From the NCBI GenBank assembly GCA_017428725.1, contig JAFRQH010000032.1, forward strand, positions 1-34,142: a stretch of 34,142 bases of DNA, in the 5' to 3' direction. The notes beneath the pieces were generated by a model. That model saw only the letters and a list, made by a program, of their open reading frames with translations, made no database searches and had not been told where the DNA came from. The DNA is from Bacteroidales bacterium (GTDB lineage: Bacteria > Bacteroidota > Bacteroidia > Bacteroidales > UBA932). Made by a program: the position numbers and the translations under genes. Below are positions 22,932 through 31,082 of the stretch, one piece after another. Each line of letters begins with the position of its first letter. Within the stretch, counting starts at the first letter, position 1.

Positions 22932-23114
22932 ATGAAAGCTTTCCTGGTCATTTGGATGGTCATCGTATGGATCTTGTTAATCGTCGGATGGGTGTGGTAT
23001 TATCTTGACAGGAAGAACGAGAAACGCAACAAGACCCCGATGATCCTCCTTGCAGCCGGCAATTGTATGCTGGCTATATACTTCCTGGTTTTCATATTGT
23101 TGCTGGGGAAGTAA
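22932..23114 (+). CDS. Small two-helix membrane protein
   Basis: 60 residues with two helices (about 4-25 and 37-57) separated by a basic loop (DRKNEKRNK). The family is not recognised. The stop is 26 bp before a DUF1294-like remnant, the same arrangement as at 19793-20021 (27 bp), which supports a common origin of the two loci. Confidence 0.55.
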   Translation: MKAFLVIWMVIVWILLIVGWVWYYLDRKNEKRNKTPMILLAAGNCMLAIYFLVFILLLGK

Positions 23115-23140
23115 ACAGCTTTTCCCCGTTTGTTATTCAG

Positions 23141-23176
23141 GTGACCTTGCGAGCAAGTTTCATCTATCTCATCGGC
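23141..23176 (+). pseudogene. Remnant of a DUF1294 gene start
   Basis: The frame from GTG 23141 reads VTLRASFIYLIG, against MILRAIIIYLIG at the start of the intact gene at 20021. DNA identity is also clear (CTTGCGAGCAA, CTATCTCATCGGC). After that the frame diverges and none of the DUF1294 motifs follow. Confidence 0.65.
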
Positions 23177-23264
23177 GATCACGCCCTCGAGCGAATCATA
23201 AAGATAAGAGAATCGTTGTCATTTAAGTATCCGGTTAATCTAAATGACAATGTGAAAGATTCCT

Positions 23265-23272
23265 TAATTTTG
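23265..23272 (+). promoter_or_regulatory. -7 box of the TauE/SafE gene
   Basis: TAATTTTG is an exact TAnnTTTG. The ATG is only 8 bp further on, so the transcript would be leaderless or nearly so. No convincing -33 box. Confidence 0.45.
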
Positions 23273-23280
23273 CAGTCGCA

Positions 23281-24009
23281 ATGCTGACGTGGACGCTGTT
23301 TCTCCTTTTCCTTTTTGTGACAGCCGCGAGTTTCACCCAACGGGTCACGGGTTTTGGCTTCGGCATCATCGCGATGACGATGCTCCCCTACCTGCTCCCG
23401 TCGTATGGTGAGGCGACGGCCCTGTCGGGCTTGCTGGCAATCTTCACGGCACTCATTCCGGCGATCCGGATGCGAGGTCTGCTGCATTGGCGCAAACTGG
23501 CCGTGATCCTGCCGGTGTTCTTGGCCGTGTCTTTTTTTGCGGTTCTGATGGTGACCGGCGTGGACAGTGACCTGTTGCGCCACATCTTGGGCGGGGTTTT
23601 GATCGCGGTCAGCCTGTATTTCTTTTTTATCAGCGGCCGGATCCATCTTCCGCCCCGCGTGGATGTACAGGCGGGAATGGGAGCCCTGTCCGGATTGATG
23701 GGGGGCCTTTTCGCGATGCAGGGCCCTCCGGCGGTCATTTATTTCCTCGGCTGCGCAGACGGCAAGGATGAGTATATCGCGCTTACGCAGTGGTATTTCC
23801 TGATCGGTAACGCGGCGATGTCGCTGTTCCGTGCAGGAAATGGGCTGGTCACACCTACCGTCCTGCGGATGTGGTGCTTCGCCCTGCCCGGCGTGTTCCT
23901 GGGGCTTTGGCTGGGGAAGAAAGTCTATGCCCGCCTTCGTGCGGAAAGACTGAGGAAAGTCGTCTATGCTTTCCTCGCGGTGGCCGGTTTCGCGGCTCTT
24001 CTTGCGTAG
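23281..24009 (+). CDS. TauE/SafE (TSUP) family permease
   Basis: 242 residues, almost entirely hydrophobic with about seven to eight predicted transmembrane helices. The N-terminal repeat has TQRVTGFGFGIIAMTMLPYL and the second repeat GALSGLMGGLFAMQGPPAVI, the paired glycine-rich signatures of the sulfite-exporter TauE/SafE family. The family moves sulfur-containing or organic anions across the inner membrane; the substrate is not predictable here. It ends 6 bp from the convergent Dabb gene. High-GC composition resumes in this gene. Confidence 0.88.
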   Translation: MLTWTLFLLFLFVTAASFTQRVTGFGFGIIAMTMLPYLLPSYGEATALSGLLAIFTALIPAIRMRGLLHWRKLAVILPVFLAVSFFAVLMVTGVDSDLLRHILGGVLIAVSLYFFFISGRIHLPPRVDVQAGMGALSGLMGGLFAMQGPPAVIYFLGCADGKDEYIALTQWYFLIGNAAMSLFRAGNGLVTPTVLRMWCFALPGVFLGLWLGKKVYARLRAERLRKVVYAFLAVAGFAALLA

Positions 24010-24015
24010 GTTCAG

Positions 24016-24321
24016 TTAGATCTCGAAGTCGAGGCAGGCGCGCTGGACGGTGTAGGGGCGGACCTTCGTGTTGGCGACGGCCACGTGGGCGGGATGCTTG
24101 GCATAGCCCCGCAGCGCCTCGGCGCTCTCCAGCGTGCTGTCCAGCATCAGGTCGGCCGTCGACGAGGGCAGCCGCCCGCCGGTCTGTACCCGGACGGAGA
24201 CCAGCCCGGGCACCTGGCCCACCAGGCCTTCCAGCCCTTCCTTGATGCCGGCTTTCACGGCCGCTTTTTCCTCCTCCGTCAGTGCGGGGTCCAATGTCCA
24301 AAGAATGATGTGCTTGACCAT
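24016..24321 (-). CDS. Stress-responsive alpha/beta-barrel (Dabb) domain protein
   Basis: 101 residues, a single Dabb domain: MVKHIILWTLDPALTEEEKA at the start, VPGLVSVRVQTG in the middle and YAKHPAHVAVANTKVRPYT near the end. The open frame extends upstream, but ATG 24321 gives the family N-terminus. These small dimeric proteins are found in stress responses and small-molecule catabolism; the role here is unknown. It has its own -7 box between it and the upstream operon. Confidence 0.88.
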   Translation of the reverse strand: MVKHIILWTLDPALTEEEKAAVKAGIKEGLEGLVGQVPGLVSVRVQTGGRLPSSTADLMLDSTLESAEALRGYAKHPAHVAVANTKVRPYTVQRACLDFEI

Positions 24322-24341
24322 AATCGACGTTGTTAATTCTG

Positions 24342-24349
24342 CAAAGATA
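24342..24349 (-). promoter_or_regulatory. -7 box of the Dabb gene
   Basis: TATCTTTG on the minus strand, 20 bp before the start codon at 24321. Confidence 0.55.
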
Positions 24350-24356
24350 GCAAAGA

Positions 24357-24923
24357 TCAGTCTTCGTCGGACTCCTTTCCGAACATCTGCACGTAGCCCG
24401 GGATTGCCCGGCCGCCCGCCTTGTGCAGGTCCTTGCGTTCGGCAGCCAGGGTGATCACTTCGAGTGAGGGGGTGATGCTGGCATAGGTGTTCGAGAATTC
24501 GGTGTAGGCGTTGTCGGTGTCGACCCGGCCGGTGAAGACGTAGTCGTAGTAGGCGATCTCTTCCATACGCCCTTCCAGCGTGGCCCGGAGGCTGTCCAGG
24601 CCCTTGACGGCGGCGTTGGTGCGCTGGATGGCCTCGAGGTGTCGCGCGGCGTTCTTGGGCTTGCGCTGCTGGACGTAGCTCTCGTAGAGCTTGGTCTCCT
24701 CGCGGAGCTTGAGGTCGAAGACGTTCTGCCTGCGCTCGAACTCGGTGCGGAAGGTCGTGGAGTCGATCTTCTCGATGCTGAGCAAGCGGAAGGTCCCCTC
24801 CCGACCCTGGAGGATATAGGCGCCCAGGGCATCGCGGAGGGGGTCCGGGGCTTGTTGTTTGCAACCGGCTGCCAGCAGGCAGAGCAGCGCGGGAATCAGG
24901 ATGGTGACAATGTGCTTCTTCAT
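24357..24923 (-). CDS. Lipoprotein of unknown function, helical
   Basis: 188 residues from ATG 24923, which gives a lipoprotein signal (MKKHIVTILIPALLCLLAAGC) and overlaps the GH51 stop by four bases (ATGA). The body is mostly helical and charged (FRTEFERRQNVFDLKLREE, YVQQRKPKNAARHLEAIQRT). I do not recognise a family. Translational coupling to GH51 suggests a linked role, but nothing in the sequence shows it. Confidence 0.72.
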   Translation of the reverse strand: MKKHIVTILIPALLCLLAAGCKQQAPDPLRDALGAYILQGREGTFRLLSIEKIDSTTFRTEFERRQNVFDLKLREETKLYESYVQQRKPKNAARHLEAIQRTNAAVKGLDSLRATLEGRMEEIAYYDYVFTGRVDTDNAYTEFSNTYASITPSLEVITLAAERKDLHKAGGRAIPGYVQMFGKESDED

Positions 24924-27058
24924 AGCTTGACAAATACGATGCGGTTGAGGGAGAGCGGGCCCACGGGGATGTTCCTGGGGCTCCGCAGGGTCTTTTCGCC
25001 CCGGGTCAGGTCCGAATGGTCCAGGTAGGTCCGCGAGAGGCGGTCCGGTGCGCACAGGTACTCGATCTTCTCGATCCGGTATCCCTTCGGCACGGTCAGG
25101 TCCAGGGAGACGTCTTCCCGGGATTTGTTGGTGAAATACACGTTGATGCCCCGGGCTGTCTCGCAGGCGACGATCTTCACGAATTCGTTTTCCGAGCGCT
25201 GGTTCACGATCAGCGGGAAGTCCATCTCCGTGGCCGCGGCGTTATAGACGGTCCGCTGCTGCGTGGCGCGGACGTTCATGTTGTCGGTCATGTTCGTGAC
25301 CAGCGGATACAGTTCCTCGCGCGGGGCGAAGAACTTGAAGACCTCGCCCATCGGGGAGAGCCAGGCGCCTTCCTTGGCCGCCTCGATCACGTTCTGGCCC
25401 CAGGTGTTGACGCAGTTGTTGAAGTTGGCCAGGTAGTATTCGCCGCCGTACGAGAGGTAGTCCATCAGGCGGGCGGCTCCGTTCAGGGCGTAGAACCAGC
25501 GGATCTGGCGGAAGGACATCACGTTGCGGTAGTCCGTCTCCGTCTTGGGGCGCCAGGCGTGGAACTGGGGGATGGCCGGGTCGTCGAAGGGCTCCGGCGA
25601 GGAGGACGGGGAGAGCCATTCGGTGTTGGTCAGCCGGATGTGCGTGCCGTGCTTGGCGTTGTAGGCGCGGATCTTGGCCAGCGTACGGGAGACGAACTGT
25701 GCGCCGCCGCTGCGGGCGATGATGTAGTCGATGTACGGTCCGGCGATCTCCAGCTGCTGGTCGATGTAGTACTCGTTGTTGGAGAAGGAGTAGGTCATCA
25801 TCATCAGTTCGATGTCGGGGTCGACGGCCTTCATCGCCTTGGCGAAGTCCACGCACGCATAGGCGTACTGGAGCGGGGACCACTTGCGGCCGGCCTCGTT
25901 GTCCATCTCGAAGATGCGCACCTTGCGGTTGCGCCGGACCCCGTTCTCCTGGCGGAAACGGCCCATCGGTGAGTCGTCCGGGCCGTTGAGGTACTCCACG
26001 AACTCGGCGGCCTTGAAGGGCGTGCTGGTCATCATGTTGATGCAGATCTCCGGCTCGCACCCCACCTCGTCGCAGAGCTGCAGGAACTCGTCGATGGAGG
26101 CGTCGTTGTCGTCGAACCCGCCCCAGTAGTAGCTGTAGGTGGTGGGGCGCAGGTCCCGCGGGCCGACGTAGTTCCTCCAGTTATAGAAGCTGGCGTAGCA
26201 TCCGCCGGGATAGCGGAGGACGGGCACGCGCATCTCCTTCAGCAGTTCCACGACGTCCTTGCGCCAGCCGTGGATGTTGTCCGTGGGCATCAGGGACACG
26301 CAGGACAGGCACATGTTGCCCTTCCACGCGTAGCTGAGCTCCACGCAGACCCGGCCGGTGAAGTGCAGGTCCGGGATGGTGCAGGTGTGGTGCTCCTGCG
26401 TGGCCATCACCTCGAAGGACTGCTGGAACAGGATGTGGCCGGGGTCCGCCTCTTCGCGGATGATCAGCTCGAAGGGCTTGCGGATCTCCTCCGTGTCGAG
26501 CGGCTTGTAACCGGGCAGGGACCGGGTCAGTTTGGGATAGGTCTGCCGGATGCCGGCCAGCAGGTCGAAGGCGTAGCTCTTGCCGGCCTCGAAATAGAGG
26601 CCTGTCTGGATGATGCCGGCCCGCTCTTCGTTGGGCTTGGTCATCTGCAGGGAGCCGAGCCCTTTGTACGACTCCGCCCCGATGATGCGCGACAGGGTCA
26701 TCAGCTGCGGGTCCGTCACCTCCCAGTCGCACTCTTCGTAGCCGCTGTGCCAGAAGGGGGCGTCGGCATTGTACATCTCCTTCGGGAACATCCACCACTG
26801 GACCGTCGGCTCCAGGTCCCAGAAGTGGACGATGGTCTCCGGCAGTTCGAAGCTGCGGTTGTAGATCATCTCGGACCACATCCCGCTGACCTGGCGGCCG
26901 AAGCCGGCCTCCACGAAATTGCCGAAGATGTAGGGGCTGGTCCGGTATTCGGACAGGCGGGTGGTCTCGACGGTCCCGCGGACCTTGTTGGCGGCGCCGG
27001 ATGCGGGCAAGGCCGCCAGGAGCGCCGCGAGGGTGGTGAGGAGGAGGATTCTTTTCAT
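24920..27058 (-). CDS. GH51-type alpha-L-arabinofuranosidase, exported
   Basis: 712 residues from ATG 27058, with signal peptide MKRILLLTTLAALLAALPAS and cleavage near SGA. It removes terminal arabinofuranosyl units from arabinan or arabinoxylan fragments. Family features are VLRYPGGCYASFYNWRNYVG (about 280-299), the acid/base Glu in EMDNEAG (E388) and the nucleophile in LTNTEW (E480), on a TIM barrel preceded by a large N-terminal beta region and followed by a beta-sandwich ending NRIVFVKL. It is encoded 31 bp downstream of a GH43 gene and probably co-transcribed. Periplasmic location is inferred from the signal without a lipobox. Confidence 0.88.
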   Translation of the reverse strand: MKRILLLTTLAALLAALPASGAANKVRGTVETTRLSEYRTSPYIFGNFVEAGFGRQVSGMWSEMIYNRSFELPETIVHFWDLEPTVQWWMFPKEMYNADAPFWHSGYEECDWEVTDPQLMTLSRIIGAESYKGLGSLQMTKPNEERAGIIQTGLYFEAGKSYAFDLLAGIRQTYPKLTRSLPGYKPLDTEEIRKPFELIIREEADPGHILFQQSFEVMATQEHHTCTIPDLHFTGRVCVELSYAWKGNMCLSCVSLMPTDNIHGWRKDVVELLKEMRVPVLRYPGGCYASFYNWRNYVGPRDLRPTTYSYYWGGFDDNDASIDEFLQLCDEVGCEPEICINMMTSTPFKAAEFVEYLNGPDDSPMGRFRQENGVRRNRKVRIFEMDNEAGRKWSPLQYAYACVDFAKAMKAVDPDIELMMMTYSFSNNEYYIDQQLEIAGPYIDYIIARSGGAQFVSRTLAKIRAYNAKHGTHIRLTNTEWLSPSSSPEPFDDPAIPQFHAWRPKTETDYRNVMSFRQIRWFYALNGAARLMDYLSYGGEYYLANFNNCVNTWGQNVIEAAKEGAWLSPMGEVFKFFAPREELYPLVTNMTDNMNVRATQQRTVYNAAATEMDFPLIVNQRSENEFVKIVACETARGINVYFTNKSREDVSLDLTVPKGYRIEKIEYLCAPDRLSRTYLDHSDLTRGEKTLRSPRNIPVGPLSLNRIVFVKL

Positions 27059-27089
27059 GGTTGGATGGATGGATTGGTCAGTTGGTGGA

Positions 27090-28682
27090 TCAGCGGCCGA
27101 AGACGAAGCCGTCCAGCTCGCAGAGCGGGCGGTCGGGGGTGTCGGACTCAAAGACGAAGAAGAGCGCGTGCTTGCCGCTGAGGCGGCGGGCCCGGCGGAC
27201 GCAGGTGCGCAGGCGTGTGCGCTCCTGCGGCTGGCGGCCGCTCAGGCGGATTGCGCCGATGCGCCGGCCGGACTCCGGGTCGTCGACCCGCACGACGATG
27301 CGGCCCCGCACGCCCTGCGGGACCAGGTCCACCCACAGGCGGCGGGCCCGCGCGGCGCGCAGTCCGTCGAAATTGAAGTACTTGTAGCCGACCACGGACC
27401 CGGCGGTGTTGTTGACGACCGGATTGTGGTTGATGGCGGGATCATACGGGTCGGACTGTCCGTCCCATTCCGGGCGGAAGGGCTGGACGTAGGAGCCGGA
27501 GTACTTGTTGCCGAGGCGGTCTTTCTCGGCCGGGCGCGGGCCGGTGTACCAGCAGGCGATGCCGGCGGAGTGCCATTCCAGCGGGTCCAGTCCGGCTAGT
27601 TCGAAGCCCTCGGAGGTATATTCCGCCTCGCTGATCTCCACCTTGCCGTCCGCTCCTTCGGTGACCTTGACTTCGACCGGGGCCACCATGGCCTGGCGGT
27701 CGAAGCCGCCCAGGCCGGCCTGCCGGTGGTAGAAGATGTACCACTGTCCGCCGATCTCGCAGAGGCCGCCGTGGGTGTTGCCGCCCGGCGCCGCCGTGAC
27801 GACGGTCCGGCCCGCCGCGTCGGTCACGCGGGCGCGGGCGTCGACGAGCGTGCCGCCATAGGTCCAGGGGCCGAGGGGATGGTTGCTCCACGCCCAGGCG
27901 AGGTTGCCGTTGGCGGACGGCAGGCCGAACTCTCCCTCCGCCGTCACGCGGCTGTAGACGAAGATGTACTTGTCCTTGACCTTGCGGATGGACGAGGCCT
28001 CGAAGAAGCGGAAGACACCCTCCTGCCGGCAGCTGGACACCATATCCTTGACGGCCTGGGTGCCCTTCTTGACCGTGCACATCGTCTCCGGGTCGAGTTC
28101 GGCGCCCCAGGACTCCTGGAAGCCCCAGTAGCCGTAGACGCGCCCGTCGTCGTCGACGAAGACGGCCGGGTCGAATCCCAGCACGCCGGCGCTCCGCCGG
28201 GGCTCCTTGGGATCCCAGTTGCAGACGGTGAAGGGGCCGTCGGGCCGGTCGGCGCGGGCGACCATCGCGTTGCGCCCGCGTCCCTGGTTGTTGGGGTAGA
28301 GGTAATAGGTCTTCCTGCCGTCGGGGCCGACCTTCTCCACGACGTCCGGGGCGTAGAGGATGTCGCCGCGTCCGTCCGGGTTGAGGAGCCGGCCGTCGCG
28401 GTCGGTCTTGGATTCGAAGATCACCCCGCCGTAGCGCCAGTGGCGCAGGTCGTCCACCGGGGCGGACCAGACGACCTGGTTGCGGCCGCAGTAGGCGGTC
28501 TGCTCGATGTCGTGGGAGCCGTAGATGTAGACGCGGAACTGCCCCGGATGGTCCGGGTCTTCGAAGATGTAGGGCTCGCCGTCGGGGATGTATTCCCAGA
28601 GCGGGAGATAGGGGTTGGCGGCGCCGGCGGACAGGCAGGCGCCGAGGGCCAGGACGGCCGCGAGGCAGGCGATGCGTTTCAT
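27090..28682 (-). CDS. GH43-like glycoside hydrolase, exported
   Basis: 530 residues. The signal peptide is MKRIACLAAVLALGACLSAGA, in which LGAC could also act as a lipobox. A five-bladed propeller typical of GH43 spans about 28-330. Putative catalytic acids are D34 in IPDGEPYIFED, the Asp in GFDPAVFVDDDG and the Glu in FFEASSIRK. A C-terminal beta domain (about 380-530, YKYFNFDGL, VRVDDPESGRRIG) resembles CBM6-like modules. Activity on arabinosides or xylosides is inferred from the family and from the GH51 neighbour. Confidence 0.85.
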   Translation of the reverse strand: MKRIACLAAVLALGACLSAGAANPYLPLWEYIPDGEPYIFEDPDHPGQFRVYIYGSHDIEQTAYCGRNQVVWSAPVDDLRHWRYGGVIFESKTDRDGRLLNPDGRGDILYAPDVVEKVGPDGRKTYYLYPNNQGRGRNAMVARADRPDGPFTVCNWDPKEPRRSAGVLGFDPAVFVDDDGRVYGYWGFQESWGAELDPETMCTVKKGTQAVKDMVSSCRQEGVFRFFEASSIRKVKDKYIFVYSRVTAEGEFGLPSANGNLAWAWSNHPLGPWTYGGTLVDARARVTDAAGRTVVTAAPGGNTHGGLCEIGGQWYIFYHRQAGLGGFDRQAMVAPVEVKVTEGADGKVEISEAEYTSEGFELAGLDPLEWHSAGIACWYTGPRPAEKDRLGNKYSGSYVQPFRPEWDGQSDPYDPAINHNPVVNNTAGSVVGYKYFNFDGLRAARARRLWVDLVPQGVRGRIVVRVDDPESGRRIGAIRLSGRQPQERTRLRTCVRRARRLSGKHALFFVFESDTPDRPLCELDGFVFGR

Positions 28683-28705
28683 TGTCAGGAGGATTTGGTC
28701 AAGTA

Positions 28706-28713
28706 CAAAAATA
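28706..28713 (-). promoter_or_regulatory. -7 box of the GH43-GH51 operon
   Basis: TATTTTTG on the minus strand, 24 bp before the start at 28682. Confidence 0.55.
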
Positions 28714-28747
28714 ATCGTTTCCGGTGGATTATTGTTATATTAGCAGT

Positions 28748-31057
28748 ATGAAAAGGACAGCTTTGTTGGTGCTGGTGCTGCTGGCGGCCGCCTGTGGCCC
28801 GCGAACGGCAGATTACGTCGACTGGCTCTATGCGTCGATGCCTCTGCCGGACAGTCTGCAGTATCCCCGGAGCTACTGGGAGGCGAACGTGGCCAAGACG
28901 CTGGAGGTGCGTCGGCAGATGCGCTGGGACATCCCCGAGCGGGAGTTCCGGCATTTCGTGCTGCCGCTGCGTGTAAACAATGAGACGCTGGACGATTTCC
29001 GGACGGTCTACGCCGACACGCTCTGCCGCCGCGTGGCCGGCCTGAGCCTTGCCGAGGCGGCCCTGGAGATCAACCACTGGTGCCACGAGCAGGCGACCTA
29101 CCAGCCTTCCGACGGGCGGACGAGCGCGCCGATGGCCACGGTCCGCCGGGGCGTCGGCCGCTGCGGCGAGGAGTCCGTGCTGGCCGTGGCCGCCCTGCGC
29201 GCCGCCGGCATCCCGGCCCGCCAGGTCTACACGCCGCGTTGGGCCCACACCGACGACAACCACGCCTGGGTGGAGGTCTGGGTGGACGGCAAGTGGCATT
29301 TCATGGGTGCCTGCGAGCCGGCCGCTACGCTCGACAATGCCTGGTTCAACGGCCCCGTGTCCCGCGCCCTGCTGCTCCACACCAAGGTCTATGGCGACTA
29401 CCACGGCGACGAAGATGTCATCCAGCGTACGCCCTGCTATACCGAGATCAATGTCATCCGCGGCTATGTCCCGGCCCGCCGCACCGTGGTCACGGTGCTG
29501 GACGACGGCCGGCCCGTGCCCGGTGCCACGGTCTCCTTCCACATCTACAACTACGCCGAGTTCTATCCCGTGGCCACCTATGTGACGGGGGCCGACGGGC
29601 AGGCGGCTCTGGACACGGGTCTGGGCGACCTGCTGGTCTGGGCCCGCCGGGGAGAGCGCTTCGGCTTCGCCAAGGCCTCCGGCGACTCGGTCGCCGTGCG
29701 CCTGGACCATCTGCTGGGCGAGCGCTTCGCGGCGGACGTCGATATCGTGCCGCCGGCGGAGGATCCCATCCCCACGGGCGCCACGCCGGAGCAGACGGCC
29801 GCCAACGACCGCCGCCTGGCGGAGGAGGACGCCATCCGCGCTGCGCACCCGCACGACAACCCCGACGCCGACGCATTCGTGGCCCGGTATGGAGACGCTG
29901 GCAGTGCCCTGCTGGCGCTGCTCTCGGCCAAGGACCGCGGTGACGTCACGCGCGATGTGCTCGACGATGTGGTGGAGCACGGCGCAGACAACCGTGACCC
30001 GTATGTGTTTTCGCCGCGCGTGGAGCTCGAGCCGCTGCGGCCCTTCCGGGGCGAGGTGCTCGCCTCCGGGATCGGGGCGCGGCTCGCCGGCCCGGATGCC
30101 GTGGCGCGCTGGGTGCGCGACAGCATCGCCCTGGTGGCGGACCGCAACCCGCAGCAGCTCCGCACGGCCCCCGTCGCCGTCTGGCGGGCCCGCCGGGCAG
30201 ACGCCCTGGACCGCGACATCTTCTACGTGGCACTCTGCCGCGCCCTCGGGTATCCGGCCCGGCTGGACGCCGTCACCGGCAAGACGCAGTACCGGCAGGA
30301 CGGCGCCTGGGTGGACGTGGATCTCGGCGGGCAGGCGCAGGAGCGCGTGGCCCCGACGGGCACGCTCCTGCTGCGCTACGTCCCCGGCGGTCCCGTCAAG
30401 ACGCCGGAATACTACCGCCACTACACGCTGTCCCGGTTGGAGCCGGACCGCACGCGCCTGATGGAGTACGAGGAGGACGGCCCCGTACGGGACCGATATA
30501 CCCTGGAGGAGGGCTACTACGTGCTGACTTCCGGCAACCGGCTGGCGGATGGTCGTGCCCTGGTGCATATGGAGTTCCTGAAGATCGGTGCCCGGAGCAT
30601 CGCCACGGCGCCGCTGGTGCTGCGCAGTACGGCGGAGCGGCTGTCCGTGATCGGGTCGATGGACCCCGAAGCGTCCTTCCTCAAAGACGGTGCGCGGCGC
30701 CCCCAGAGCCTGCTCAGCGCCACCGGGCGGGGGTATTTCCTGCTGGCGGTGATGGGCGGGTCGGACGAGCCCACCTCCCACGCCGTGCGCGAACTGACGG
30801 CCGCTGCCGCGGACCTCAACGCCTGGGGCCGCCCGGTGGTGGTGCTGGGCGAAGCCCGGCCGGCCGGGCTGGACAGGGCCGTCTTCGGCAGCGATCCCGA
30901 CGGGCTCATCCGCTCGATGCTCGCCGCCAGCGCCTCCGGCAACACGCTCCCGTTGGTAGCGGTGTGCGACAGTTTCGGGCGCATCGTCTATCTGTCGAAA
31001 GGCTACAATACCTCGCTCGCGGCCGACCTGCGCCGCGTCATTCCCCAATGCAGATGA
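28748..31057 (+). CDS. Transglutaminase-like lipoprotein with thioredoxin-like C-terminus
   Basis: 769 residues from ATG 28748 (lipoprotein signal MKRTALLVLVLLAAAC, C16). The transglutaminase-like core at about 90-200 has the Cys in GRCGEES (C139), the His in DDNHAWVEVWVDG (H172) and acidic candidates D180/E190, a complete Cys-His-Asp/Glu set. A carboxypeptidase-regulatory-like beta domain follows at about 245-330 (VLDDGRPVPGATVSF). A second region (about 470-540, VALCRALGYPARLDAVTGK) looks like a degenerate transglutaminase core without the Cys. The last 110 residues (GYFLLAVMGGSDEPTSHAVR, VAVCDSFGRIVYLSKGY) resemble a thioredoxin fold without CXXC. The role is unknown; periplasmic or surface protein or peptide processing is possible. 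Confidence 0.8.
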   Translation: MKRTALLVLVLLAAACGPRTADYVDWLYASMPLPDSLQYPRSYWEANVAKTLEVRRQMRWDIPEREFRHFVLPLRVNNETLDDFRTVYADTLCRRVAGLSLAEAALEINHWCHEQATYQPSDGRTSAPMATVRRGVGRCGEESVLAVAALRAAGIPARQVYTPRWAHTDDNHAWVEVWVDGKWHFMGACEPAATLDNAWFNGPVSRALLLHTKVYGDYHGDEDVIQRTPCYTEINVIRGYVPARRTVVTVLDDGRPVPGATVSFHIYNYAEFYPVATYVTGADGQAALDTGLGDLLVWARRGERFGFAKASGDSVAVRLDHLLGERFAADVDIVPPAEDPIPTGATPEQTAANDRRLAEEDAIRAAHPHDNPDADAFVARYGDAGSALLALLSAKDRGDVTRDVLDDVVEHGADNRDPYVFSPRVELEPLRPFRGEVLASGIGARLAGPDAVARWVRDSIALVADRNPQQLRTAPVAVWRARRADALDRDIFYVALCRALGYPARLDAVTGKTQYRQDGAWVDVDLGGQAQERVAPTGTLLLRYVPGGPVKTPEYYRHYTLSRLEPDRTRLMEYEEDGPVRDRYTLEEGYYVLTSGNRLADGRALVHMEFLKIGARSIATAPLVLRSTAERLSVIGSMDPEASFLKDGARRPQSLLSATGRGYFLLAVMGGSDEPTSHAVRELTAAAADLNAWGRPVVVLGEARPAGLDRAVFGSDPDGLIRSMLAASASGNTLPLVAVCDSFGRIVYLSKGYNTSLAADLRRVIPQCR

Positions 31058-31082
31058 AGAATAACCGATAATTGCATATAAA

